From positions 744,001 to 808,000 of the forward strand of contig JBCAML010000011.1 in NCBI GenBank assembly GCA_038503075.1: a DNA stretch of 64,000 bases, written 5' to 3'. Position numbers and translations under genes: made by a program. Below the pieces are notes generated by a model that worked only from the letters and a program-made list of their open reading frames with translations, was not told the origin of the DNA and made no database searches. Shown one piece after another: positions 45,446 to 56,840 of the stretch. Numbering within the stretch: the first letter of the stretch is position 1; the number at the start of each line of letters is the position of its first letter. The stretch is from Gyromitra esculenta (lineage: Eukaryota; Ascomycota; Pezizomycetes; Pezizales; Discinaceae).

Positions 45446-46240
45446 ATTTCAATAGGCAATGTCGATTTTAGGGTATAAAGAAGGTATGATGGGGGAGAGA
45501 AGGATTTTCGGGCAGCGACCTGCGAAATAAAAGACAACACAAGAGGAAAACAGAGTCTAAAAGCCCCTGACAAATAAAGTCCTCCGTCACTGATCCGCGG
45601 TAATCCGTTGGGAATTGGCCTCTACGGAACGGAAAAGAATTCCCGAGTCGTGTTCTTGGCCTTGCACTTGGGTTAGGGTTTGATTATGCGCAGTAGGTAA
45701 TCATCACAGAAACCCGTGGGAGCAAGCAGCAATAGCACATGAGTCGAAGCTGCCGAAGTTTGGGCGCCGGTCGGCGGAATTCCTTTGCTTGTGGGGCGTG
45801 GCGCGACTTCACAGGGCGACGGGCTGGTGTCAGTGGTGGGCGAGGATGTGGCTGCATAGTGCATACCAAGACCCCGGCCCAGAGTTCTTTTTCTCCATTC
45901 ACCTCCGCATTCACCCTACCTCGAGTGGTCATCATCCGTCTTGCCCTCTTTCCCTCCCACCAACCATCTTTCTCTCTCCCATACATATCCCCCCATCGTC
46001 TTCATCACCACCTGCAGTCCGCCCCCAGCCACATCCACGACCCCCCACAGTTGTACCGCTACTATCTCCAACAACAGTACCTGCCATCACTGACTGCCAT
46101 TCCATTCTGGCTGCAGCCCTTCTTAGTTTCCCTCCCCGTTGATAGAATCACACTCACTCACTTCTCCCCACACACATCTCCCCCGTCCCTCCCCCTCCTG
46201 TCCAATCGCCCCCCCCGTTCCATGCAAAGAATTGTTCGTC
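45446..46240. promoter_or_regulatory. Divergent promoter/leader region of cwh43 and the Nab3-like gene
   Basis: The two genes are transcribed away from each other across about 800 bp. The half next to the Nab3-like gene (45890-46240) is a strong C/T-rich tract (TCCCTCCC, CCACCACC), typical of fungal 5' leaders. A short upstream ATG at 46222 is out of frame with the main start. Confidence 0.5.
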
Positions 46241-49025
46241 ATGTCTGAAAACCACTCGTCCCCTCCTCCTCCAGACCCCTCTGCCCTCACAACCGAATTC
46301 CCCTCGGACGTTGACGCGCCCGTTGAAAGTATCGAAAAGAGAGAAATGCTGTCACCGGTTTCCCCCCATCCAGTTCATGTAGCTGAATCTTCTTCCGACA
46401 TTCCCGTGTTAAAGAACCAGATGGATCCCATATTTAACTCCACTGATGCTCACGCCTCTCATCCAACTGCTGCGGCTGTCAACGGGCTCGGTCTTGGCGG
46501 TCTTCCCTACAGCTTGGGATCTTCTCCATCATGGATGGAGCAACAACCACAGTCACAGCACATTTCGATGTCTTCAGCTTCTGTCACGGACAATACAAAT
46601 GATAGTATCCCATCGTCGTCGTCCTCGTCGTCCTCTCTGATAGTCGATCCCATTCTTCACAGCACTCAGTCGTCTGCTATCACCAGCTTTGGGAATGGTA
46701 ATGTACCTGATATTAGTGGAACGAATGGAGTTTTGATGAATAAGGAATCCGCTTCTCTTGTTGCTGCCGACTCTACATCGGTTTCTCTTCCAAAGACCCA
46801 TTCATATTCTCTTCCAAACAATCTCCCAAACAATGTCGACTTGCAAGCTCTCTTGACCAAGCTCTCCCCCAGCGTCTCTCAGCAATCAGTGTCCTCGCAG
46901 ATTTCACAGATTACTTCTTCTGCCGCTTCTTCTGCTGCTGCCGTTACTGCTTTTGTTTCTGCCCATGCCTCGTCTCCTTCCCAGGCTCGAGTCCCATCTC
47001 TTCCACAGCCTCCTATACAGGCTCCAGTGCCGTCCCAACCTCCTGCTCAGAGCCACCAGACCACGCATCCATTGCCGCAACCACCAGCTACATCTGCTGT
47101 GAATGGTGCTCCCGGGCACTCCGGGCACCCAGCAGGATACCCTGCATCGCTACCGCTACCGCCTAACTTCAACCAGCACAGGCAACAAGTTCCTGCTTCT
47201 CCAACCGGTACTGAAGACAATGAGGAAGATAACCGCCCATTTACTACTGAAGAAGAAGAAGCGTACGATAGATTTCTGTCTGATGAGCGTGACTACGTGA
47301 CTCAAGGCCAGTGGGACAGATTTCCTGCGGGCTCACGTCTTTTCATCGGTGCGCACCCTTAATTTATGCATATGCCGCTGTACCCTGCCATTCCTATAAA
47401 ACTCGACTTCCCAAATACTTACTTTGAACCCATAGGTAATTTGCCCACGGAAAAAGTCACCAAACGTGATTTGTTTCGTACATTCCATAAGCATGGGCGT
47501 TTAGCACAGGTTTCTATCAAGCAAGCGTATGGGTTTGTTCAATTCCTGGATACTTCATCTTGCGCGTCTGCCCTTCGCCATGAACAAGGAGCGTCGGTTA
47601 GAGGACGTAAAATGCGTACGCTGCCCCATGTCTTGCAACGGATTCCACCCAAGTAAATAGAGTGCTGATCCCCATATAAAAAACTGCAGACCTTGAGGTT
47701 TCAAAGCCCCAGCGAAATACTAGGCCACCTCCTTCAGCTGAAGCTAATACACCCCGCGGAACCACTCGTCGTTCTCGTTCTCCGGACTATGGCCGTGCTA
47801 TATCTCCTCGTGGGCGTGGGGGCTCTTCGTTCCGCGGAGGCAGAGGTGACTTTGCCGAACGTGGTTTTAACCGTGGGAGAGATACCCGCGAACGTGAACA
47901 CGAGTACCCAGCCCGTAGGTCTCCACCTCCACCGAGGTATAGAGCTCGTGATGATTACCGTCCGCATCACCGTGAACGTTCACGTTCACCACCCGGGAGA
48001 TACCGCCCTCGCACACGTTCTCCTCCGCCGGTTGAAGAATTACCTCGGAGAGATCCCAGAGAGGTTCCTGAAGTTCAGGCTATTGTTACGGATGAACTTG
48101 ACAGGTAAGCGACCGGACTCCCAGACATCGAAATGTTGCAAACTGACAAATGTATTCAATTTCAAGACATTTCATCTGGTGGGTCGAGAAAGCGTTCAAA
48201 GAACGTGGGCTCAGCTTTGACACAGTCTTTGTAAACCCACGAATACCTCTTGGACCAGTAGTGAAACAACAGATCCTCGAGGGAGTTCAAGCTGTGGTCT
48301 TCTTAAGTAGGCAGATGCAACAGGAAAGCAAAATCTCGATACAGGTTTTTGATCGTCGTGGAGCAGGGGAGGCTACTTTTGATCGTCAGTACTTTCCTTC
48401 TTTCCTTCCCTTCCTTTCAAGCTAGCGAGTCTTTTTTAACGAAACAATAGAATATGACAATCTTGAACCTCACATTGCTGCTGAGCTTGTTGTTCGCTCC
48501 AAGCAAGCTCATGCCCCCCCAGCTCCTCCGCAGGTAGCAAATTATGGCGGATATGGTATGCCCCCCCAGCAACAGCAGCCTATGATACAGCAGTCAGCGA
48601 TTCCAAATCTCGCAAATGTTCTTGGGTCTCTGGATCCGTCGACACTTGGAAAGCTCCTGTCAAATCTTCAGCAGCAGCAGCAGCAGCAACCGCAGCAACA
48701 GCCCATACACCAACATCACCAACATCACCAGCAACAACCTCCTATGCTCCAAACACAGCAGCCCCGACTGGGAGCAGACCTTGCGGCGCTTCTATCTCGC
48801 CAACAGAATCAGCAGCAACAGCAGCAACAGCAGCAACACCATAGTCCTGTCAATTACGGGGTCCCAAACCAAACCTATGGGTCAAATGCTGGACTGGCAG
48901 CTTTAATCGGTCAAGGTCCGCAGCAGGGTAATGTCCAAGCAACTCAACAGGGCCAAGCCCCTGGGCAAATGCAAGCCATCATGGACGAACTTGCCAGGTG
49001 GAATTCAAAGCAGGGCCAGAACTAG
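46241..49025 (+). CDS. nab3: Nab3-like RNA-binding protein (RRM, hnRNP-C type)
   Basis: Nab3 binds nascent RNA and, with Nrd1 and Sen1 in yeast, terminates non-coding transcription. Five exons (46241-47348, 47436-47615, 47690-48104, 48167-48384, 48451-49025) join in phase to 831 aa. A long Ser/Pro/Gln-rich N-terminus ends in an acidic block (EDNEEDNRPFTTEEEEAYD). The RRM follows, split by introns: RNP2 SRLFIGNLP, RNP1-like QAYGFVQFLD, then GRKMHLEVSKPQ. An RS/RGG segment comes next (SRSPDYGR, GSSFRGGRGDFAERG), then an anticodon-binding-like region (FIWWVEKAFKERGLSFDTVF) also found in fungal Nab3, and a glutamine-rich C-terminus with long CAG/CAA runs (48540-48840). Such Q-rich tails are known for Nab3 assembly. 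Start ATG at 46241 agrees with a clean leader. Confidence 0.88.
48660..48840 (+). repeat. Polyglutamine-encoding CAG/CAA repeats in the Nab3-like gene
   Basis: Two runs of mixed CAG/CAA codons (about 48669-48705 and 48800-48838) with interspersed His codons encode polyQ and Q/H tracts. The mixed codons and the frame support translation rather than a passive microsatellite. Confidence 0.75.
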
Positions 49026-49726
49026 AGACCGCTTTATTGGAATAAAAAAATCTACTTTTGTGATAAACATTTGCCGTCGTTACAGTACGTGTTTTAGGTT
49101 AAGAAAAATAGTGGAGCACAAAACGGAGTTTTTCTTGATTTTTTTTTTTTGACGAGAATTAACGAATCTACAGGCTTGGCTTTTTCTTAAAAACCTTTCA
49201 TTTTTTGGGTTCGGGTCTTTCTGTTTAATCTATTTTTTATTTCGCGCCTTCAGTGGTGTAGTTTTCTTGTCTAGTAGTTTTAAATACTTTACATGTATAT
49301 ACAAGGCTGTAGTTGCTCCAAGCTACAACGCCCTCAGGAGTTTCATGTGGATCAGTAACTGTTCTTTTCTTCGTTTCTATTCGTTACTATCATTTCCCAG
49401 AACCCATCTATCTTATCTTCTAGCAACTGCGTATCCGTATAGATATGCATTCCTAGTTGTATATTCCCTTGCCGTATTTTTGGATTTCTTTTAGCTGTTC
49501 CGGAGTTGTTTTTTTCACTTTCGGGGAGGCACCCAATGTTTTTTTTGACCTGGCTCGACTGTGGCAGAAGAGCTGGGCAACCACTCTGAAGGTCTTTATA
49601 TATAGTTAGCTACAATTTCTCCGCGGGAAGATGAAAAGAAGAATTCTATCACTCCCGAAAACCCCGAAGAAAAGGGTAAATAATAGATTTTATTCTTTTT
49701 TTCTCTCTCTAAGAATTGGGAATCTC
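49026..49726. other. Convergent 3' region of the Nab3-like and LETM1-like genes
   Basis: Both genes run into this stretch from opposite sides. It is T-rich (49140-49150, 49510-49550) and contains one TACATGTA (49290-49297). No gene is seen. Confidence 0.5.
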
Positions 49727-50871
49727 TTACTTTGTGAGCCAGAGTGCCGGCGTTAAGCCACCGGCCTTTTCTTTGGCGGCGGACCAGAGTTCCAACTCTT
49801 CGCGGAGACGTTTATCGTCTTTTCCAATCGTGTCTCTGTAGATCCGTCAGCCATCAGCACCTAACCCACAAAGAGGCTATAGAGGGGAGGTTGACACACA
49901 TTCCTCTCTCCACCACTGCCATCTTCAATTCCTCCCCGGCATCCAACGCCTTCGGTCCTCCTCCCCGCTCAAGTAAAGCATCGTCCAACTCCAAATACTC
50001 AATCCGCCTCCTTACCTTCCACCTCAGCCACCCCGTCGGTGGCAGCGCTAACGCATCCGGCCACTTGGTGCTATGCAGTCCAAGCACATTACTCACATGC
50101 AGCAACTCCCCCCTATTCAATCCCTCCGTCGTCTTTCCCGCTGCCAAAACAACCTTGGCATCCCTAGCTCCAAACCTCTCAAAAGCATTCCTTCTCCTCT
50201 GTTCCTGCTTCTCGCGGTCCCCCTGGAGCTGCGAAGGGATCCTGCAGTTCCACGGCACCACCGCCGAAATGAACGGTAGGATCAGAGGCGAGAATTCACC
50301 GAATATAATAAACACGATCACGAATATGGGGATTCGCCGAGTGTCGTGGCGCGAACGCATCACGAGCTGGAACTCGGATCGTGAGATTTGGTGTGCGGAT
50401 ACTAGGGCTGTTATCGATCCGGCTTTATCGATACGGTCTTGGATGGGACGGGTTGCGATGAAGTTGTGGTAGACGTTTTTGAGACCGGTTTTGTAGAATG
50501 ATAACTGTAATTTTTTTTGTTTTTCGTTAGTCTCTTCCTCTTCTTTTCTTTTTTCTTTTGGACGAAAAGGGAAGGGTTTTGCGAAGGGAGGTAAAACTTA
50601 CATAGCCTTTTCCTGTCTTTAGTAGGTATGTGAACGTGCTCATCCCCGAATCCCTTTCCGGCAGCTCTAGTGGCGCCGGAAGAGTCCCGATGGGCGCATT
50701 GATGGTGTCTGGGAGTACCGTTTGTACCGATGACGGCGCGGTGGAGTGGAATCGTGGGAGGAGGAAAACCCGAAGGTGGTTGCTGGTTATTCGTGGTGAT
50801 GGTGAGAGTAAAGACACATTTTGGCGAAGCAATGCAGATGCTGGAGAAGGGAAACGGCGACAGGCCTGCAT
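49727..50871 (-). CDS. LETM1-like mitochondrial protein (short form)
   Basis: LETM1-domain proteins sit in the mitochondrial inner membrane and act in K+/H+ homeostasis or as ribosome-binding insertion factors. Three exons (50871-50602, 50504-49900, 49835-49727) join in phase to 327 aa. The N-terminus (MQACRRFPSPASALLRQNV) is a typical mitochondrial presequence. After AGSITALVSAHQISRSEFQL comes an Arg-rich stretch and a single membrane segment (RIPIFVIVFIIFGEFSPLIL), the LETM1 signature, then a charged C-terminal region with VLGLHSTKWPDALALPPTGW and a second helical part. At 327 aa it is shorter than canonical Mdm38/LETM1, so it is probably one of the fungal LETM1-like paralogues. It diverges from prefoldin 3 with 297 bp between starts. 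Confidence 0.78.
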
Positions 50872-51168
50872 GGGTATGATTTCTCTCTTGATAGGTAAGA
50901 TTTTTATATTCAGAAAGGGTACTTGGTTGGTTGGAGAGGTTCACGAACAAAAGTTGAAAAATCGAGATGCCTGACCTGGTTGGACGGAAGATTAGATTCG
51001 GCTGAAGAAGTGATTGATAGGGAAGACGTGGGAAGATCCGCGCGTAGATCAGGAAGAAGCCTTGGCAACGACGACAATGCTGGCCCCACCAAAAAAGAAA
51101 ATGTGCCCGCTACCCCCAATACCGGTACTTTTGAAATACCCCCCTCCCGCCAAACTAAAGCTTTAGAG
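50872..51168. promoter_or_regulatory. Short bidirectional promoter between LETM1-like and prefoldin 3 genes
   Basis: Only 297 bp separate the two divergent start codons. No canonical TATA box is obvious. A compact shared promoter is inferred from geometry only. Confidence 0.5.
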
Positions 51169-52028
51169 ATGGCGGAACCCAGGTTTGTCGCCCTCTCATC
51201 CCTTGCTCACAGCTTCAGGATGCTTTTCTGTTTCGTGTAATTGGCAGGGTGGGGGAGCTTACGTTTCGCTGTTGCCCCGCAGTGTTGAGGCTCTATCGAA
51301 CCCCAGGGGCATCCCCCTCGCGCCCTTCGTGGACGATGTCGAGAAGTTTGTCGACTCCCGGGCTGACATCGAGCCGAATTTGAAGAAGTTCCAGGAGATG
51401 ATCGCGTTTGTCTCTCTCACAGACTAGTTCTTCCCGGCGCTATCGTAGTGTTGACCTGTGGGTGTTTGTGGTGGGGGAATAGAAAGTACCAGTTTATGGA
51501 AATGAACACACAGCGAAGAGCAGCAGGGCTGAGGGACAAGATCCCTGATATTCAGAAAACACTGGATACTGTGTTGTTTCTCGAGTCTCGGAAAGTTGGA
51601 TACCCCGTCGCCGTGGAAGAATGGACGGAAAGAGGGAGGTTAACATCTACCAGGACTCTGTAACAGAAATCGAGTCGACCTTTGAGCTGAACGATACACT
51701 ATATGCGAAAGCCAAAGTGACCGCTACGGATGAAGTCTACCTCTGGTTGGGTGTCCGTCCATCTACCACGCCACTCTCTTGGTCAAGCAAACTAACACAG
51801 TACCAGGCAAACGTGATGCTATCGTACCCCGTCGAGGAAGCCGCAACACTCTTGAAAGGGAAGCTGTCAGCTGCGAAAGAGAGTTTGAGTAATTGTGAGG
51901 AGGATATGGATTTCCTACGGCAGCAGATCACGACGTTGGAGGTGAATACAGCGAGACTGTACAACCACGAGGTCACTATCAAGAGGAAGGAAAAGGAGGA
52001 GGCGGAAAAGCATGAGGGTGGGAAATAG
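51169..52028 (+). CDS. PAC10: Prefoldin subunit 3 (Pac10/VBP1)
   Basis: Prefoldin is the cytosolic hexamer that hands unfolded actin and tubulin to the CCT chaperonin; subunit 3 is one of the two alpha-type subunits. Five exons (51169-51182, 51283-51405, 51483-51594, 51654-51752, 51807-52028) join in phase to 189 aa. The sequence begins MAEPSVEALSNPRGIPLAPF, continues with the first coiled coil (KYQFMEMNTQRRAAGLRDKI, LDTVLFLESRK), the beta-hairpin core (STFELNDTLYAKAKV, DEVYLWLGANVMLSYPVEEA) and the second coiled coil (LSNCEEDMDFLRQQITTLEV) and ends in a Lys/Glu-rich tail. The first exon is only 14 bases (ATGGCGGAACCCAG). Length and order match the family. Confidence 0.9.
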
Positions 52029-52844
52029 GCGTAGATTTCTGAATTAAAACAATTAATACCAGGTTAATTCGTGCTTTATACTTGTTCTTCCGTCATCCTA
52101 CTGTGGGTGTCTGGAGGGATATAGTCCGTCGTAGGTCGCAAATTGGGATTAAGGCAACGATATTGGGGGGGTAGAGACGCTAGCCAGCTACTCTTCAACA
52201 GCTGATTGTCCTTTCTCTCCCATCTTCATACTTCATCTCTGCCACCACAACCGGACGAATTGAAGGTGACGGACCCTCCACCTTTTCTTTACCAGAAGCT
52301 TTCGGCTCACTTGCTGGGTCTAATGAATCTTTGGCGGTATCTCCAAGCAACCGTCCACACTCGGCATTGAGTCGGCAACCTCATCCGCAATCCAGCGGCG
52401 GCAGTGGTTATCCGTATGGTTCAGATATCGTAATCACGCACTCTCACTCGTATGTAAGTAACTCCCAGGGGTATCTAATCTTTCCGATACCCCACATAAT
52501 CGCCTCGGTGTACCTTATAACTCATATAAACCCTAATAGGTACTAATAACAACCCAACCCGGAGATCAAACACTCCGTTTTTCATCTCCGTTCCCATTTC
52601 TGCCCTAACCCTGATCAATATCGAGTCACGTGCTCCATTGGTGTTATCGGCTAGCGCCACAGAGCCGCAAAAGGTGGGACGGAAAAAAAAAAAGCTTCAA
52701 GTCCGAATATTCTCGAATGGCAACAGCAAAACCCTACAACCTCAATTCACCCTCCCCACCTACCACAACAAGCCCCCAGTACGGACCAAAACCTGCCTTC
52801 AGGCTACGCCGTAAACTACTCCGCAAATCTGATCAGATCCCCCA
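52029..52844. other. Intergenic region upstream of the PPR gene, no gene seen
   Basis: About 800 bp between prefoldin 3 and the PPR gene, both on the plus strand. Small Ser/Pro-rich open frames at 52331-52546 and 52630-52893 have no family features; the second overlaps the start of the PPR gene in another frame. Confidence 0.45.
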
Positions 52845-55204
52845 ATGTTCAGAAATGGCTTCAATGCCACCCGCCGTTCTCTCCTCACGATAGCGCATTC
52901 CCGGCTATTGCCATTAGTAACACGGGATATCTCTAATAGTGGTGGAAGCTTTGTTTGTGTATCATGTCAATTCCGCTCGCTCCATATGAAGTCGGCGAAG
53001 AAAAGCAAGGGGCCGAAATCGGAGAGTTTTTTAAGCGCTATTAGAAGGCTAGAGGCACATGTGCAACGCATTGAAAAGAACTATATTGATAAAGTCAAGC
53101 TACAAGAAGCGCTTAAAGTTCGCCTTCTTCTCTACGTTTTGTTTATCTGCTCTACCCCTTAGAAAACTCGGATAGGTGCTGATGAGAGAGGGTTATGTAG
53201 GAGCTACCAAACCATGAAATCACAGACGAACTCCAAGACAAAGCCTATGCCGCCCTTATGGCGTCCCCGGATGCTCCAGCTGCTTTTCTGCCTGCGCCTA
53301 CTACGATCCTAGATCGATTGCCTGGGCCTGTAATAAATCGGCTGGGTGAATTTACGGCGTTGTTGATTCAGAAGAAACCGGAATGGGATCTGATTCTATA
53401 CCAGCTGGAGAAGGATGAGGGGTTCGGGGGGTTGAGTTCGTGGGAGGTGAATAATCTGATTTTTTATATGTCTTTGAACGACAGAGCAGCACTGTCGGAA
53501 AAGCTGCTTGGGATGATGACTATAGCGGGAGTATTACCGGATACATTAACGTTTGATTTATTGATGCTTGCACATGCAGCAAGGGAGAATCCGTTGGAGG
53601 TGAAGAGATTATTTGCAGATATGAACGAACGTAAGAAAGCTCTCTACCTCCCTCCACCAATTAGAGTTTCTACTAACAAAACATCTCCCATAGGCGGTCT
53701 ACGGCCAACGGTATATAGTTACGCCCATCTCCTAAAAGCCTATTCGCAACTATCAGACGTGTCCGCTGCAACCCTAGCCATCGAGGAAATGCACAACCGC
53801 AATATCCTTCCCAATCTAGTCATCTACACCACCCTAATCCAAACCTGCCTATTCCGCAACCAATTCGCAACCGCCTGGCAAATCTTCGACCTCATCAAGT
53901 TAAAATCCACCGCCACAGCCCCGGACGCACACACATACACATTGATGATCCACGCCTGTGCCACCAACGGTGAAGTCGAACGCGCATTAGATCTTTTCAC
54001 AGACATGACAGTCCGTCGCGGAATCCCGCCCAGTAGAGAAACATACCATGCCCTCATCCACGCATGTGCACTACGAAAAGACTACTTCGCCCAAGCGTGG
54101 CGATTCGCAACACAGATGCAGCAAGAGGGGATGTCAGTCAATAAGATGTATCTTAACGTACTAATCCAAGCCTGTGGCCGCACCGGCGAGCTCACGAGAG
54201 CGAGGCTATTAGTCAGACATATGATGGCGTCCAGTCGTGAGCGAAAAAACGTTCAGCCGGATGACATCACTTTTCAGAATCTCATGCGGGCTTACGCGAC
54301 TTACCGTGCACCGGTTGGGGATGGAGGCAAAAAAGCTGCTGCGGAGGGAGGGAAGATGATTTCGGAGCCGGCTTTTGTAGGTGCTGGAACGGGGAGACTT
54401 GAGAAGAGGGTGGATGGGGAAAAGGATGAGGAGATTCCGTTTCTGAAGAAGGGTGTGTTAAATACTCATAAAGAGGTGTTATCGGAGGCGAAGCAGGTTA
54501 TGGGGTGGATTAGAGAGAAGAGGCCGTGGTATGTAAATACGCAATTGCTGAATGCGTATATGGATGTGTGTTTGGTCCAGGGCGGAGGTTTCCCAGCAAA
54601 GAAATGCTACGACAAATTTTTCTCAGTGGAGGAACCCGCAACAGAGAAAGCAGCAGGCGAGGAAGGAGCGGAGGGCATGGGGAAGCCGGTAGAAAATGAA
54701 GAGCAAATAAGTGACGAGACAGCAGAAGAAGACGAAGAGGAGCCAGTAAAGGAAGAGGGAGAATCACCAACCCCCGAACCAGTAAAACCAAACGTCACTA
54801 AAAACCAAACCACCGCATCCACTAAAAATAAACTTCCACCCCGCAATATCTTCACTTTTGAAATTGCGCTCAGAGCCGCGCTCAGCAGCGCGGACCTCCC
54901 CTTTGCGCGCCGTATCATGGTGGATAGAAATCAGTTTAAACTCACAAAAACATATTGGACCATGCATCCGGAAGAACGCAAAAAACACGACTTCACCGCA
55001 GAGTGTATCATGATCGATATCCTCGCGAGATGCGAGTTGCTCGGCGAGGCAGTAGAGAGGATACGAAAGACCTGGGAGAGCGGCGAATGGGAATGGAAAA
55101 AAGAGCATTTGAGGACACTTTATGTGCGTGCGGTACAGTGCGAGGATTGGAGTACGGTGAAGTTTTGTCGGATGGTTGCGCATGAGCTGGATAAAGAGTA
55201 CTAA
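52845..55204 (+). CDS. Pentatricopeptide repeat (PPR) protein, probably mitochondrial
   Basis: PPR proteins bind organellar RNA and act in its processing, stability or translation. Three exons (52845-53117, 53201-53630, 53694-55204) join in phase to 737 aa. The N-terminus (MFRNGFNATRRSLLTIAHSR) is basic and hydroxylated, like a mitochondrial presequence. PPR motifs run from about residue 200: LRPTVYSYAHLLKAYSQLSD, NLVIYTTLIQTCLFRNQFAT, DAHTYTLMIHACATNGEVER, SRETYHALIHACALRKDYFA, NKMYLNVLIQACGRTGELTR and DDITFQNLMRAYATY, then a less regular helical part interrupted by an acidic linker (EEDEEEPVKEEGESPTPEPV). The second intron is supported by TTCTACTAAC before its acceptor. The exact yeast counterpart cannot be named. 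Confidence 0.87.
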
Positions 55205-56840
55205 GTTGAAAAATCTGCGGTGTAGTTTTGTGGGCTTAGGTAGGGTTTTTATGTGCATAGAACTCCGCTTTTTTTTTGCTGCTAGCAGGCGTGTGGGTGG
55301 TTTGTATTTTATGTATATTCTAGGTAGAACTGGGAAGTGGATTGTAGATAAAAAAGTTGATATGTATTATTTGAAGAAGAGAACTGGAGCTAGTTGATGG
55401 ATGAGCATTAGATTGTTTAGGTGTTTGTTCTGTGTGTTTAGTAGGTTGGGATGTTACACGAAGCATTAAATATCACTCGGGTTTGGGTTTACTTGCTATG
55501 TTAGATATAGCGTACAACGCAACTGGATGTGATTTGGGTTCTTACGGATGGTAGTGATATACTTGGAAAGAAGGAACACGATTCAATCACCTTATCCCTT
55601 AGTATGTCTTGTCCCCTATCCGTATTTTGACTGGGAGCTACTCGTTGGAAGTTGTTCCTAAATGTAAAGGCAGAAAACTTAAGTCCAAAGGCCAGTAGTG
55701 TACTACCTTTTTCTAGCGACTCCACTATTATCACGATGCGATCACACACAATCTATTTTAGATACTGTATTTAAAAAACGAACGAACGGACAAGCATGCA
55801 TGTGCTTTTAGCCTATTCTTAGATAAAAAATATTCTATACTAAACCTGAGTGGCCACCCATGCTTCTACATGTATCCACCCGCCACGTAAAATACCCTCA
55901 GAACTCAGTCCCCCCCCAGATAAAATACAGCATGCCTGAAAATACCGGGTACTGCTAAATACAGATCGAGATGAAATTTCATCTAGAATAAAAAAGGAAA
56001 TACAGCGGCGGCAGCGCATTCCGTATAACAGCAATTAATATTCATACTTCATGCTAAAGTCAAGCCAAAAAAAAAAAAGCTGTGTCTACGCTCTGATAAG
56101 AGCCTCGGCTCAGGATCCCTAATAAGTACCCCCCAATAAGCATATATCTGTGGTCATTCGACGCGGTGCTTGATACACATAACACAGAGTGTGTATGTAC
56201 GTACGGGTACCATCGAAATACACCCGGGCTAATCCTAATGCAGTCCTGACAAGCTTAAGCCACCAGAATCCGATTACTTTCATGCTTACTATCTGCGCAA
56301 GCCACATTTGGGCGTTCAAGCCACGCGGTGGGGGTTGGGTCGTATTTCGACAGCTAGGTGTTATACGTAGTGAGTATCACAAAGGTTTGCCGATGTACAG
56401 AATAGGGTTGCGCCACCACTACCACCATCCACTGCAGCGGGTGGATATGCTAGAAGTAACGGGATATCTCGATTACCACCGTTATATGCTTGCATTGCAC
56501 TTATGCACTTTTGCTTATTCGTAGTATGATTGTGTTATAGAGTCGGCCGCCCGGGGTTTTAACCTTCGAAGAAGAAGAAAACCCCCCTTGTACCTAGTTT
56601 GATGTTTATTTATTTACCTTATATGCTACTTGTACAAAATGATACCAGATTCCATAGTATACCCCGTTCTTCCCGTCCTATACCCTAACCTAACGCCCAA
56701 TCCTAAATAGATGCCGTCCTGAAAATAATGCACAGCTGATATACAGATGGAAAAAAAAAAAATTTATATAAGGAGGGTAAAAGCCAAATGATAGACAACG
56801 GCTAAAACAGCCCCCTTTTTTAGTCATGAGAGAAAAGAGC
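55205..56840. other. Intergenic region, no gene seen
   Basis: 3' ends of the PPR gene and the transcription-factor-domain gene face each other across 1.6 kb. One TACATGTA is at 55867. Open frames at 55501-55749 and 56189-56524 show no family features. Confidence 0.5.
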
